A stretch of DNA of 64,000 nt from Phaffia rhodozyma (lineage: Eukaryota; Basidiomycota; Tremellomycetes; Cystofilobasidiales; Mrakiaceae). Below the pieces are notes generated by a model that saw only the letters and a program-made list of their open reading frames with translations, was not told the origin of the DNA and made no database searches. Positions 12,963 to 23,819 of the stretch are shown here, piece after piece. The stretch is from contig JACGZH010000001.1 in assembly GCA_014706385.1 (NCBI GenBank), forward strand, positions 1,488,001 through 1,552,000. Reading direction: 5' to 3'. The translations under genes were made by a program, and so were the position numbers. How positions within the stretch are numbered: position 1 is the first letter of the stretch; every line of letters begins with the position of its first letter.

Positions 12963-13411
12963 ATGGCTTCAGGACTCTCGAACCACGGAAGCAACCGCTC
13001 TTTCGAACCCTTCTCAAATGGAGAACTCTTTGCCGTCCGTACACTTCAGGCTTGTTTGTATATCAGAAGAGCGATGTACATCAATGACTGACGTTTGTAA
13101 ATGGTTCACCGAGCAGATTTCAGGAAGTTGCTTAGCAGTCGTGAGTCCTCCCTTTTCCCTTGGTATCATTTGCACGAACATCACGTTGTACTGACCTCAA
13201 ATCCTCCCGATCTAATGTGTTTAACTAAGGCTGCTATTGCTTTGGCAGCTGTTCTTACTACGATCTTCGATTGGAAGAGATAATCTCATTTTGCGTCCGC
13301 GTTCAGATTGATATTCGTCGGCTTTTTTTCACAAACACTAAAAACCACGTGCGGAGTTTGTCATATGGGCTATCGAGATCAACAAAATGGGAACGGCCGC
13401 GACGACATCGA
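12963..13411 (+). CDS. uncertain small spliced gene
   Basis: Weak model only. An ATG at 12963 starts a reading frame beginning MASGLSNHGSNRSFEPFSNG, which can splice from a GTTTGT donor near 13050 (branch CTGAC, acceptor at about 13118) to YFRKLLSSR, and then past a second CTGAC-containing intron to a basic frame ending near 13411 in RPRRHR. An overlapping open frame (13308-13490) carries two CxxC pairs (CGVCHMGY and CTPCLTKYQ), which could be a zinc-binding end of the same or another transcript. No family is recognised. The 157-bp gap to the divergent kinase gene would act as a shared promoter. Confidence 0.3.
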
Positions 13412-13772
13412 TGAAGACGACTCTCCTTCTACTTTTGTTCAGAAAATAATATGTACGCCTTGTCTAACGAAGTATCAATCCTTTGTTTGAGTACTGAAGT
13501 GTTTCTCCTGTTCTTTAGACCCCCTCGAACCGATCAACAATCGCCCCTCTCAAAATACCCATGTGCCCCTCAATTGAAGCTTTCTCTCGGACATAACTCA
13601 ATCCAAAGCAAGCAAGCAAACAAAGGAAGGTTTCATGATAGTTTTCAGCATTGGCCAAGAACCAAGCTAAGTATGGGTAGATACTTAGTATGCGGAATAA
13701 CTTGGTATATAATAGCGATAACAGTGATAGATAAGATATGGATACAATTACGAGATTCAACAGAATGACAGA

Positions 13773-16700
13773 TTAGCTACATCGGATCCGCAAAGTACTA
13801 CAAAAATGACAGGTATTAGTTAGGTCATGAGGTCGTTCAGGTATCCCCGGTATGCCAATACTAACGAAGTTGTAGTTGCTCGGAGGAGCTGGGATTGGCA
13901 ATTCATCCGGGACTTCGACCTCTTCGCCTGTGATATCCAGCAACCTCAACTTAGTGTTTCATCGTTTGGAAAGATTCGAACCGTCAGTCATTTAATCTAA
14001 TTTTTGATCCGTTATTGAGGACGCCAAGAAAAATCCAACATATTGAACAAACCTTCAGCCCGACTTCAGTCAGATGCTTGATCAATTCCATCGTTTCCTG
14101 AGTCTGAGTCGGAGGGGAACGTCCCAAAAGGTACCCGATGCCATCTGTCCACTCGGAAAACTGAGCTCGGTTCAACGCCACCAAGCTACAGAAGTTAAAT
14201 GAAGTATAGGAGAAACGAAGAAAGACATCAGTTGATTAGACCATCCATGTTCATGTAAGAAGAAAACCACACAGACTCCAAAACAGAGATTCCTTTTCCA
14301 ACAAGCAAAGAGAAACTGAGATCGCTAGGGACGGTCCTCTTCGAAATTTCTATTTTTGAGGACCCGTTATCCAAATCGAAGGTTTCGCTGATGATCGGAT
14401 ATGCCGTCTTAGTGGCGATCTCATGGACAAGATTAAGGTCAACTGTGTTTTAGAGAAGCCAAATGGGTTTGTCATGTTCAGCCATCCGGTTCGAAGAAGC
14501 GTTTTCTTATTAAATGAAACGTACTTCGTTCGGAGAGCTCATCAATCGTGGGCTTAGCCGAGAATTGATGTTGAGTTTCGCAATAAGCTAAGAAATGCTT
14601 GTTCGGTGCCTGCCGTATCACATCCATATCATATCTTTTGTTAGCATGATATCCGATGCATGGTAGGAGGGACATCAAGATATAGAAATCGTACCAAGCG
14701 CACAAATGTCCATCCTCTGGGAACATCCCGAGTAGGTTCTCGGAAGTAAGGACCGGTCAGTGCTCCGTGCTTGAACCACGCTCCTTCCCTGAAGGCCATT
14801 TGTCAATGAGTGTATATATACATGTCGTGAAATTTTACATTAGATAGAGGGTTTTTTAGACACAAATCACAGTCAAATGATACTTAAATGCGGAAACTTA
14901 CAATAGACAGTTGATACGCTGCTCTTGGACGAAATTCTGGCACTGCTCAAGAACTGATGGTGTTAAGTGAGATTTTATGAGCATAGCGTGTCATCGGAAC
15001 AATGAAAAAGAAGATGATATTGACTTGATGATGTCAAATCTCTGTTGACGATCATCAAAATGAAATGAAATTAGCCAAGAAGTATCATTGAAAGTACTAC
15101 TGGGCGTAATCTGAAGAGATTGATAAATACCTGATAGCAATATTGTCTAACACCTCTCGCTCCTCTTCACCAACTTGCCTCATTTTCGATCTCAATTCAC
15201 TCCACTCTGACTCTCTAAACATTTTCTCGACCCAACTATAGTCTTTTCCTTTCGCTCTCTGAAGACCTGAACTCTGAATCATCGGTGTCTGTGCGCCTAC
15301 CGTGAAGATCTCCTTGATCCAGAATTTGACGACCTCACTAACCCGTCGAAAATCATCTTCTCCCCCTCTTTCGTCGACCATCGAATTTGATTCTTCCCAC
15401 ATTCGAAGGAAAAATTGTAGCGCAAGAGAATAGATATGTCGTAATTGAAGAACGAACGAAGTGATGGTTTGACCGGGTGATATATCATGGATGGAGAATT
15501 GAGCGAGGAGATGATCAAGTGTTTCGTTGCTTTTTTCGATAAGAGAAGCTAGTCAGAGTTTAGTAAGAGTGGAGATGCGCTAGTTTGGAGGAGAACAAAC
15601 CTAGCTTGGCCAATCGGGCAGCGCTCTGAGGGCTTGGCACGAAGTTGCTTATGAATGAGCTGTATATGACCGAATACTGTTAGCAAACACTATATGAGAT
15701 TGGCCAGGTAGAATGAAGACCAATGTACCCACTGAAGCGAATGCTGCTCGATCGTTTGTAGCAAACCAATGCTGTCATATACGAAATGGCAATAGACAAG
15801 TCAGAGAACGTACTTCTCCGAATTTTTTCTATTGATATGACTAGCTCAAATCGATGTACCAGATAGTCCAAACCTAGCTTTCCTGTCTTCCAAATGACTT
15901 TGTTCCTACCTGCGCTATGAGACACGTCCAGTCCTAAGACTGACCACTTCAGTTCTTCCTCGTCCGATATGAGCTTTGTTCTAACGATGTCTTTACTCCA
16001 AACTTTGAGCTCTACATCGGTTAAGCCGGTCGAGTCCCATATGTGAAGGAGTAACAGTCGATGAGAGAGATTGTAAGTTGTATCAACAAAGGACTGGCTT
16101 GATTTTGATATAGCATAGGCGATATTAACTGAGGTCACAAGCAATGAAAGACAATCCGTCATGATGAGCTGTTTGGCCAAGGTTCGTAAGATGACTACAT
16201 GGCGTACATCGATATCCCAGTAGCGCTTTTCTCATCTCATCGCCGCATGGTCGGTTCATTAGATCCTTAAAGATTAAAAATACTTGTAGTCAGAGCCAGT
16301 TTTAAATTATTTGAGTACCTGTTATGGGCGAGCACTTACTTCAATTATTGATTGGATCTCATGTTTATCTAGATCTGTCAAAATCTCAGATGTTTTAGTC
16401 CCTTCCGAGGAAATACTTATCAAGGAGTTGATGAGGAGCAAACTTGAGGTGCAAAAGAGTAAGCAGCGCTTATATGAATGAAACTCAATAGTAGATGATC
16501 AAAACAGATTGGAGTATTTCACCTACCTATGCAAGACCTCTCCTCCTTCTTCGCTTTTCAGCCTCTCAACTACTCTATCCATAAGCAGAGGGTGAGATTG
16601 AGTAGAGCTATAAACTACTTGAAAGTTTATAGGAACAAGATATCGAAGGATAGAGGTCGCTGATCGAGTGATATTTATGGGAGAAGATCTTGAAGATACA

Positions 16701-17435
16701 ACTCCCGTGATCTGATCGTCAAAGATGTTAGCTTTGAACAGCTTGTTAAGAGATTGATACAAGAGCCTACCATCTGAACAAAACCGTGGCACAATATGAC
16801 TTGGCTGTCTACCACAGGATTCCCCTGTTCATTTTTGCACGTGAACTCCAAAAGACCCTCTATTGCGCCCAGAGCATATGCCAAGGTGTTCCCCTCCAAT
16901 TGACCTATTGAACTGACAATATCCTTTAGCCCACCCTGATCGACAAAGGTCTCGGCGAATTTTGGATCTTTGACACGTTTTTGAAGCTGAAAGAGTGCAA
17001 GCTTCAATGCTGGTGAAGGAGTGTCAACGGATAGAATTGTCTCCCTGAGTGCCTGAACCTGAGAGAGCGTAGAGGGAAGCAAACCGAGAGATATGTTGTC
17101 CCTAACGAAACGAAAGAGGGATTCATCTGTAAGGAGCTCGCCGTTTTCATTGGCGCGAAGTTCCCAGTAGGACGGAGGATCGGTGACTCCGAAAGAAAGA
17201 CACAGCTGACGAACAACGTCAGATACAGCTAGAGATAGATTCAGGGTTATGATAGGATGTATGTGTTAGGCTTAATGTGACGTCTAGCTGGGGAGACAGA
17301 AAGTTCTTACGAACGGAGGGTTGGGTCTATCCTGGCCCTGACTAGCTGAGTTTGAAAAGTGACTGAATTGGTTGGTTTGACGACTGGTCTAGGCTTCAAT
17401 GTGGCCTGATTGATTTCAGCATGTTGTTGAGCCAT
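13773..17435 (-). CDS. ELMO-domain protein (CED-12/ELMO, Lmo1-like)
   Basis: Large spliced gene starting MAQQHAEINQATLKPRPV at 17435. The N-terminal third is armadillo-like, with segments such as LKLALFQLQKRVKDPKFAE and AYALGAIEGLLEF that match the ELMO family. The middle (about 15.7-16.2 kb) is a diverged ELMO domain, with ELKWSVLGLDVSHSAGR and KLGLDYLVHRF in the place of the usual W..LGF...P..DFR..G.LGL pattern. The C-terminal part has the PH-domain region, with FVQEQRINCLLREGAWFKHG as its first strand. By family knowledge ELMO proteins partner DOCK-type GEFs for Rac-like GTPases and actin control; budding-yeast Lmo1 pairs with Dck1. The 3' end is uncertain: the frame ending ...PIPAPPSNYNF runs on to a stop at about 13773, but an intron could end it earlier. 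Exon edges were only partly resolved. Confidence 0.75.
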
Positions 17436-18185
17436 CAGATATGTTCAGAATTTCTAGCGATGTTGTTAAGGATATGATGAATAGGCAGAGAATAGGATTG
17501 AAACGAATGTGACGAGTTTCAGCATGCGTGCCCCTTTTCAAGATAGGCACGTGATGACCCAGTACGTGCGGTGTCACCATCTAGAGAAGGTGTCAGGGAT
17601 ATGTCAGGCATACGTGTAAGGTATAAGGCTCGGTGTTTGAGAATGTAACCAAGTGTAATCGCTTGGTTCACGAGATGGCACTTAGACTCTGTGGCGATTA
17701 GGATGACTGAAACAGACCAGACTATTAACAATGTACTTGGGATAAGAGATTTCGACAAGAATCTCAGCTTGAGAAAAACTCTTATCCAAGAAGGCGCGAT
17801 AGTGTCCTCGTTATATATCAGGACCCCTCGCGCATTTGGTCTGCCACTAAAGATATACATATGACGAACCTAGAGAGGCTCGAGATCACGAGAATTCAAG
17901 AGAATGAAGCATGAACCTTAGAAACTAGCGCATGCTGTTAAACAGACAAAAAGCATCGGAGGTTGATGTAAAGAACAGCCTGTAAGGGTAACCCACCCTT
18001 GGGGACACATGATACTTAACCCGTATCTTTGACAAGAGTGTAACTCAGGTTACATCCCTGACAGACACTGACATACAGCTGTGACACGTGCTGTTTCAGC
18101 CACACATCATATTCAATCCATTCCATCTCAGTTGATTTCATCAATCGCAACAGATGCAACCTAGGGATAGACCGGCTATCATACA
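17436..18185. promoter_or_regulatory. divergent promoter, ELMO gene and oligopeptide transporter
   Basis: About 750 bp between head-to-head starts. Two CACGTG boxes are present (17548-17553 and 18086-18091), a bHLH (Cbf1-type) site by established knowledge. No convincing coding exon is seen. Confidence 0.45.
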
Positions 18186-21100
18186 ATGTACGAACGTGTG
18201 CGATCTTGTCCAAGTCTAGATGAGCTACGTTCAACGGACCAGGAGGGAAAAGAAGAAGTCGACGATGATGATGTCGACAATGTTGGAGAATCGATCAGAA
18301 TGCTTCCGTTGGACGATTCTGGAGGAGATGAGGAATCACGTCCTACAGAGGAGCGTTCATACGAAACAAAAAATGTAGACGAAAGCATAGAAGATCTCAT
18401 TAGCAAAGTGAGTATTTCCCACATCTGACTCATATTCTACATATCGTCTCGACTAATCTTCTCTGCCCCTTTCTGATGTTCACTAAATCCTCTTCAGGTC
18501 GTGCCTTCGACGGACGATCCTTCGTTGCCTGCGTTGACAATCAGAGTCCTTATTCTTGGGTCGGTGTTCTGTATTCTAGGAGCCGCTTCATCCCAGTTGT
18601 TCTGTAAGAAACATTTTCTCGGTTTAGTGTACAGATCTGAGAGAGGCAAGTAATCTCACACAATTCATACCTCGAACGACAACAGATTTCAAAAGCAATC
18701 CACCTTCTTTCTCTTCATACTTCGTGATCTTAGGTACATTTGCGTTCTAACCTATGCGTATTGGCTTAATCTGACGTCGCGTTCATTTATGCGCTTATCG
18801 CACAAGCCAGTCATCCTCTAGGAAAATTCATGGCCGCCTACCTCCCTCGGAAAAAGCTTATGGGCTTTTCCCTCAACCCTGGCCCTTTCAACATAAAGGA
18901 ACATCTTCTAAGTCTGTATCAAGTTTCTCCTTTTCACAATCATCAGGGTTATCAGATTAATCACGATAAGCTATCATCTCTTCTCAGTTGGCGTATTAGC
19001 AGCATCGGGAGGTTCCGCTGCGTACGCTTCTGACATCTTGGCCATCTTGTCTCTTTACTATAAAACGGAAGTTGGAGCTGTCGCTGGCACCACTCTGCTG
19101 TTGACGACCCAACTCATTGGATTTGGCCTCAGCGGTTTACTCATGAAGATTCTCGTGGAACGTAAGACATGCGATTTCAGTTCTATCTTCGAGCTTGTTA
19201 CGCTGGCTGTCGAGCAATTTAGTATTCCTCAACACATACTTCATCAGTCGGTTCGTTAGCTAACGGTATATATCATACCTTCTGTTCGGCTAGCCCCATC
19301 ATGTTATTGGCCAAATTCCCTCGTGCTCGTGTCTCTGTATCACACCCTTCACTCAAAATCCAACTTGACAACCTCCCGACTGAACTTTTTCATGGTCGTC
19401 TTAGGTTGTACATTCATGTATCAGGTAACGGTTGTTCTCTCGCAATTATTGTTTTAGATACAGCGGCGGCCTAATAGTTGGTGGTTTTGTCATCAGTTCC
19501 TCCCTGCCTTCCTTTTTCCTACTCTCAATTCGCTTCCCATGCTGTGTTTGTTGTCCAACCCAACGACACGGGTCCTCCGAATGCTTGGGTCGGGCTATGA
19601 GGGAATTGGCCTTCTTGGTTAGTTGCTGCTGACGTGCGCTTTCGGCCTAAATCATTCGTATTTGACATGTATTGTTGCTGTAGATTTTTCGCTAGATTGG
19701 TCGTCGATAGGAGCTACTTCGCCACTGTACACCCCTTGGTTCAGCCTTCTCAATTACTTCGGGGGGCTGATGGGGATGGCCTGGATAATTGTTCCAATCA
19801 TGTGGTTCACTAATTTTTGGTAAGGAACTATGTATCTTTTCATCAGTAATGGATCAAATCTGACGAGAGATCAGCCTTGCAATTTAACGACTGCCAGGGA
19901 CGCTCAAAATTTCTCCTCTCCGGTCTCAGCCGGGTTATTCACATCCAGTTTCACAAGGTCAGAGCCATATCCTTTTTCTGTTAGAATAAGTCTTGAGCAT
20001 CAAATCGACGTCTGATCGGCTTCATGTGTTTTATATTCCTCCACCGTTACCTTCAGATTCAACGTCACCTCACTCCTGACCCCCTCCTTAGAACTCAATA
20101 CCACTGTCTGGGAAACTTCTCAGCCGCTGTTACTCACCCCATACTTTGCGCTGTCTTATGCATTTTCTTTTGCGTCGCTTTCGAGCATCCTTACCCATGT
20201 CTATCTGTTCTACGGACATGAAATAGCAGACGCTTGGAGTAAACGAGGATCTCCAAGTGGTGCAGGCAGAGATGACATTCATAATCGACTCAGTAAGCAA
20301 ATACCGCTCTTTCACTGGTCAGCTTCAATCTAGACAACCTAAATGATTCTTATCATAATCTGTTATCTGTAATCATAACAAATATAATTGCCCGGAGTAG
20401 TGCGTGCATATCCTTCAGTCCCACAAAGCTGGTATATCGCCATGATTGTGGTGAACTTTATAGCATCCGCTACCTTGGTTCTCACTTACCCTGTCTTCCA
20501 GGTATCAGTGATTTCCCTAAATCCGTCTTTAGACTCTAACGGCAAGGCTAACCCACACCAATATATGTGTTATCAGACTCCGCTTTGGTTACTTTTACTT
20601 GCTCTCGGGATTGCTGTGGTTAGTTGCGACTCCTCTAGAATAATCCTACATGGAACATAGTTTTTTCTGAAGAGGTTACACGAGTCTCGTAGATTTTCGT
20701 AGTTCCAATCGGAATTGTCTCTGCTGTCAGCGGCCAAACCATCGGTCTGAATGTGCTTACTGAATTCTGTCATGGGCTGCTTCAGCCTGGAAAGCCCGTT
20801 GGTTGGTCTATCATTCTTCTTTGTCATATTGCTTCCGCACTCATAATCACAACTTGCTGGACTTGCTCAATTAACATTCTCAAATCTTGATAATTCTTAG
20901 GGAATGTCTTTTTGTTAGTTCCGGTTTATCAGTCGTTTGAACATACCAATAGGTATATATCCTAACCCAGTTTTTGCATTGTTGTATAGTAAATGCTTCG
21001 GTTATATGGCTATGTCGCAAGCCTTAAATTTGACAAGTGACCTCAAGTGCGTTTCTTTTGTCCGTAGCTTCTAGGATGTCCGCACTTGGTCTCATTGATT

Positions 21101-22490
21101 CTTCGGTGTCAGGATCGCATTGTACTTAAAGGTATCTTACCGGGATATGTTCAAAACTCAGTAAGTTCTTTGCTACGTGATCATATCTTTCTCTGCGAGA
21201 TATCGAGAACTTCTGGATTTATTTGGCCCTATTTTATGTCTTGAAGAGTACTAGGGACTGTGTGTAAAATTTTCTGTTATGAAGAATCTATACTCTTTCA
21301 TCAGGTTTAAAGCGTTGTGTTTTTGGAACATTGTTATGTCTCAGGTCATTGGTGCCTTGGTGAACTAGTACGTATGTTATTTTGAATGCCTCTCCCTACA
21401 TGCGATATAACACAATTTCTTAAGAATCCCAACCTCGTCATTTATCTAGTGTCACGTTGGTTCATGTCATTGATGCCAAACGACCGTTCTTGGATGGAAC
21501 CGATGTCGATCGTAAGTAAAAAAGAAACACTTGAGTCACTTTGACGATCTCTGATGTTCACGTCCCATTAATGATAATCTAAACAAGCCACGGGCCAATG
21601 GAGTGGACGGCAAGCGGCTGTGTTTTATTCTGCTTCAATTATTTGGGGTCTTGTTGCTCCTAGAAGGTAGGTCTACTCTGCACTCTCACGTTGGCTTCCT
21701 CTTTGCGATTAAGTTTTACTATTCTAACAAGGCATCTCGCTGTGACTTTTGATTAAATTCCGATAGATTTTTTTCGGGGAAATATTGGGTGCTGTACCTA
21801 GGCTTTCCCATCGGAGTAGCGGTTCCAGTGTTGATGTATTACCTACACAAGAAATATCCAAGCAGAGGATTCGATAAAATTGTTTTCCCAATCATTTGCT
21901 CAGGTGCAACTTTGTTGCCTCAATTGTGAGTTGCATTGCCTTACTCAACTCTCCCGATCAACCTGATAGCTCTGATGATGACATTGACTAATTACCTTCG
22001 AATTTGGTGGGAATCTTAGGCCGGCGAATATTATCCTGACAGGAGCAATGGTATCATGGTTATTTCATGTTCGAATTGCTCGACATCAGTTCGTCTCTCT
22101 TTTTATATTATCCGCTTACAAGTTGACGGACAAATCCAAGAACTTGTCTTCATTTGTGGTATACACTTGCGCTTTTCTGTAGCCCTAGGTGGTCGGAGAA
22201 ATACACTTTAACATTATCGGCAGCTCTAGATGCTGCTACATCGTTGAATGCGCTCGCCGTGTATGGGCTGTTCACAGCTACTTTCAAGGGTGTCCAATGG
22301 TATTGGTGGGGGGTAAGTGAATGTTTTATTTGAGCTCTTGATGATCATGGAGCCGATGAGATGATGTCATAACCTATTCTCCCTTCATGTACCAAATCTC
22401 GTTATCTAGAATCCTCGTCCTGGCGTCAGTATCCCTATTGAAACAAATCTTTTTCGCACGTTCGAATTGTTCATTAATGCTCATCATTAA
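18186..22490 (+). CDS. oligopeptide transporter, OPT family
   Basis: Proton-coupled peptide or glutathione carrier of the OPT family, spread over many small exons. The N-terminus is a hydrophilic acidic cytosolic tail (residues 1-75, with a VDDDDVDNVGES run). The first membrane segment follows (TIRVLILGSVFCILGAASSQLFYF), then the diagnostic loop SLNPGPFNIKEH near 18.87-18.91 kb, matching the family NPGPFNxKEH motif. Later hydrophobic exons include YASDILAILSLYY with VGAVAGTTLLLTTQLIGFGLSGLL, FPIGVAVPVLMYYLHKKYP and WTLSAALDAATSLNALAVYGLF, and the protein nears its end at the family YWWGN motif. I place the stop at 22490 after a short tail following WWGN; the exact last exon is uncertain. Substrate cannot be told from sequence. 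It sits in the plasma membrane by family knowledge, and its promoter is shared with the ELMO gene. Confidence 0.88.
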
Positions 22491-22885
22491 TTTGTATGAT
22501 TCTTTCTTGTATGCAGGGTGATTCGGAACATTGTGTACAACATCGACCAGCAGTTGAGGGTTTGAGATGAGTTTCTTCAAGTCTATGAATTTTGCTCAAT
22601 AGTGTTTGTCTCAGTAGCTGAGATATTTATAGATGAGATGAAGACAAAGGAAAGGTAACATGGCACGAAGGACGATCTCATATGGGAGAGCTTTCGAGCG
22701 CACAGATGAGCCAGGAGCAGAAGATGAGCATCGACAGGAACGAGCGTTGACAGGAAAGAAACAGGAACAGCGGTCGACAGGTGTTCAGCCGACAAAGGGA
22801 ATTTCGCAGGCACAGCCAGTTGAGTTCAGGGCAGAACTCGAGCAGGCACACAAGCGATCGACATCTCGCCCTGATGACGTTCTCT
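22491..22885. other. left flank of the accessory island
   Basis: The stretch after the transporter stop has an open frame (22660-23142, +) of low-complexity charged sequence with no recognisable family, running straight into the inverted repeat. I treat it as non-coding. GACAGGAA-like short repeats occur at 22733-22790. It may hold the transporter 3' UTR and the left edge of inserted DNA. Confidence 0.4.
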
Positions 22886-23184
22886 CTGATAAAATAGGGA
22901 GCTCTTGGTGTTGGATTCTATGGTCACTTAGACAACAATTGATTCTATCCAGTTCTTCTGAATGTAGACCCTCGCAACTAATTCTCCCAAGCAAATTCTC
23001 TGGTCCTGAATCTCTGAATCTGATTCTGGTTCTCTCAAAAACTAATTCTGATTCAGAGATTCAGGACCAGAGAATTTGCTTGGGAGAATTAGTTGCGAGG
23101 GTCTACATTCAGAAGAACTGGATAGAATCAATTGTTGTCTAAGTGACCATAGAATCCAACACCAAGAGCTCCCTATTTTATCAG
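22886..23184. repeat. perfect inverted repeat, 135-bp arms, 29-nt spacer
   Basis: The left arm 22886-23020 and right arm 23050-23184 are exact reverse complements over all 135 bases as read by eye, starting CTGATAAAATAGGGAGCTCT and mirrored at the right end. The spacer is 23021-23049. Transcribed, it would form one long uninterrupted hairpin. No clear target-site duplication is seen in the flanks and no coding capacity is evident. Candidates are a foldback MITE, a hairpin-RNA locus, or an assembly foldback artefact. Perfect arms contrast with the heavily decayed gene next to it. Confidence 0.9.
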
Positions 23185-23357
23185 GTTATGAGCCCGGATA
23201 AGCGCAAAGACACTCCAGACCACGATCAGCCTGTGTAAAAATGCCCGCTGGGTTACAGGTGATTAGGTAATGTGGCTGGAGCCCAAAAGTAGCAACACTA
23301 AGTCAACGTGAAGCTTGAGGGGCCGTGTTGGATGTGAGCATCCTTCACATTAACATC

Positions 23358-23439
23358 TGAGTTGTAGCTCAGTGGGAAGAGCGGCTCTACGTAGTTCAGG
23401 GAGCGCATGTTCGAATCCTGCCAACTCCAATTTGCTGTT
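23358..23439 (+). ncRNA. tRNA-like Pol III unit, probably tRNA pseudogene or SINE head
   Basis: The sequence from 23359 has a consensus A box (TAGCTCAGTGGG), a near-consensus B box (TGTTCGAATCC), paired D arm (GCTC/GAGC), a six-pair acceptor stem (GAGTTG with CAACTC) and a T4 terminator at 23436-23439. The T stem has one mismatch. The anticodon arm does not fold into a 5-bp stem with a 7-nt loop (CTACGTAG and TTCAGGGAGC lie where it should be), so no anticodon can be assigned. It is tRNA-derived by sequence; a functional tRNA is unlikely. Confidence 0.6.
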
Positions 23440-23519
23440 TTATCACTCTCAAGCATTTTCAGCCGCCACGAGAGAGGGAGTCTTCAAGTTCACAGACACA
23501 GTAGAGAGACTCTATGTCT

Positions 23520-23595
23520 CGCGATTCCTTTATCTCTCTATCTCTTTGTCTATTCATGTCTTTGTCTTTATCTTTATCTTTGTCTGTGGACGGTA
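23520..23595 (+). repeat. pyrimidine-rich simple repeat
   Basis: A TCTTTATCTTTATCTTTGTC-type low-complexity run, probably a decayed microsatellite in the upstream flank of the Fanzor relic. Confidence 0.6.
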
Positions 23596-23712
23596 AAGCA
23601 TTCACCAGGTCGTTCATCATGACCGGCAGCCAGTCGAACCGGTCAAAGGAGATTTCCTGCAAACAAGCAGACATCAATCCCAATAGCTTATAAGACACCA
23701 CGAACTCGAGAC

Positions 23713-23784
23713 GATCAGAGCACTCTTTCAAATCAGAACATCCCTTCATATTAGAACACTTTCTCATATCAGAACACTCATCAG
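23713..23784 (+). repeat. degenerate ~18-bp tandem repeat
   Basis: About four imperfect units of the type ATCAGAACACTTTCTCAT occur in a row just upstream of the Fanzor relic. Divergence between units suggests age. Its role is unknown; it could lie in the promoter or 5' end of the mobile element. Confidence 0.55.
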
Positions 23785-23819
23785 TTGCCTTGAGGAGTGC
23801 CGCTCCTCTTGTGTTCGAC

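Noticed and set aside
22660..23142. 160-residue frame on the + strand through the inverted repeat
   Set aside because: About half is the repeat arm and the rest is low-complexity charged sequence.
22886..23184. Inverted repeat as terminal repeats of the Fanzor element
   Set aside because: Both arms lie on the same side of the gene and no matching copy is seen downstream of 26.4 kb.
23359..23428. Functional tRNA gene
   Set aside because: The anticodon arm cannot form a 5-bp stem with 7-nt loop and the acceptor end is one pair short.
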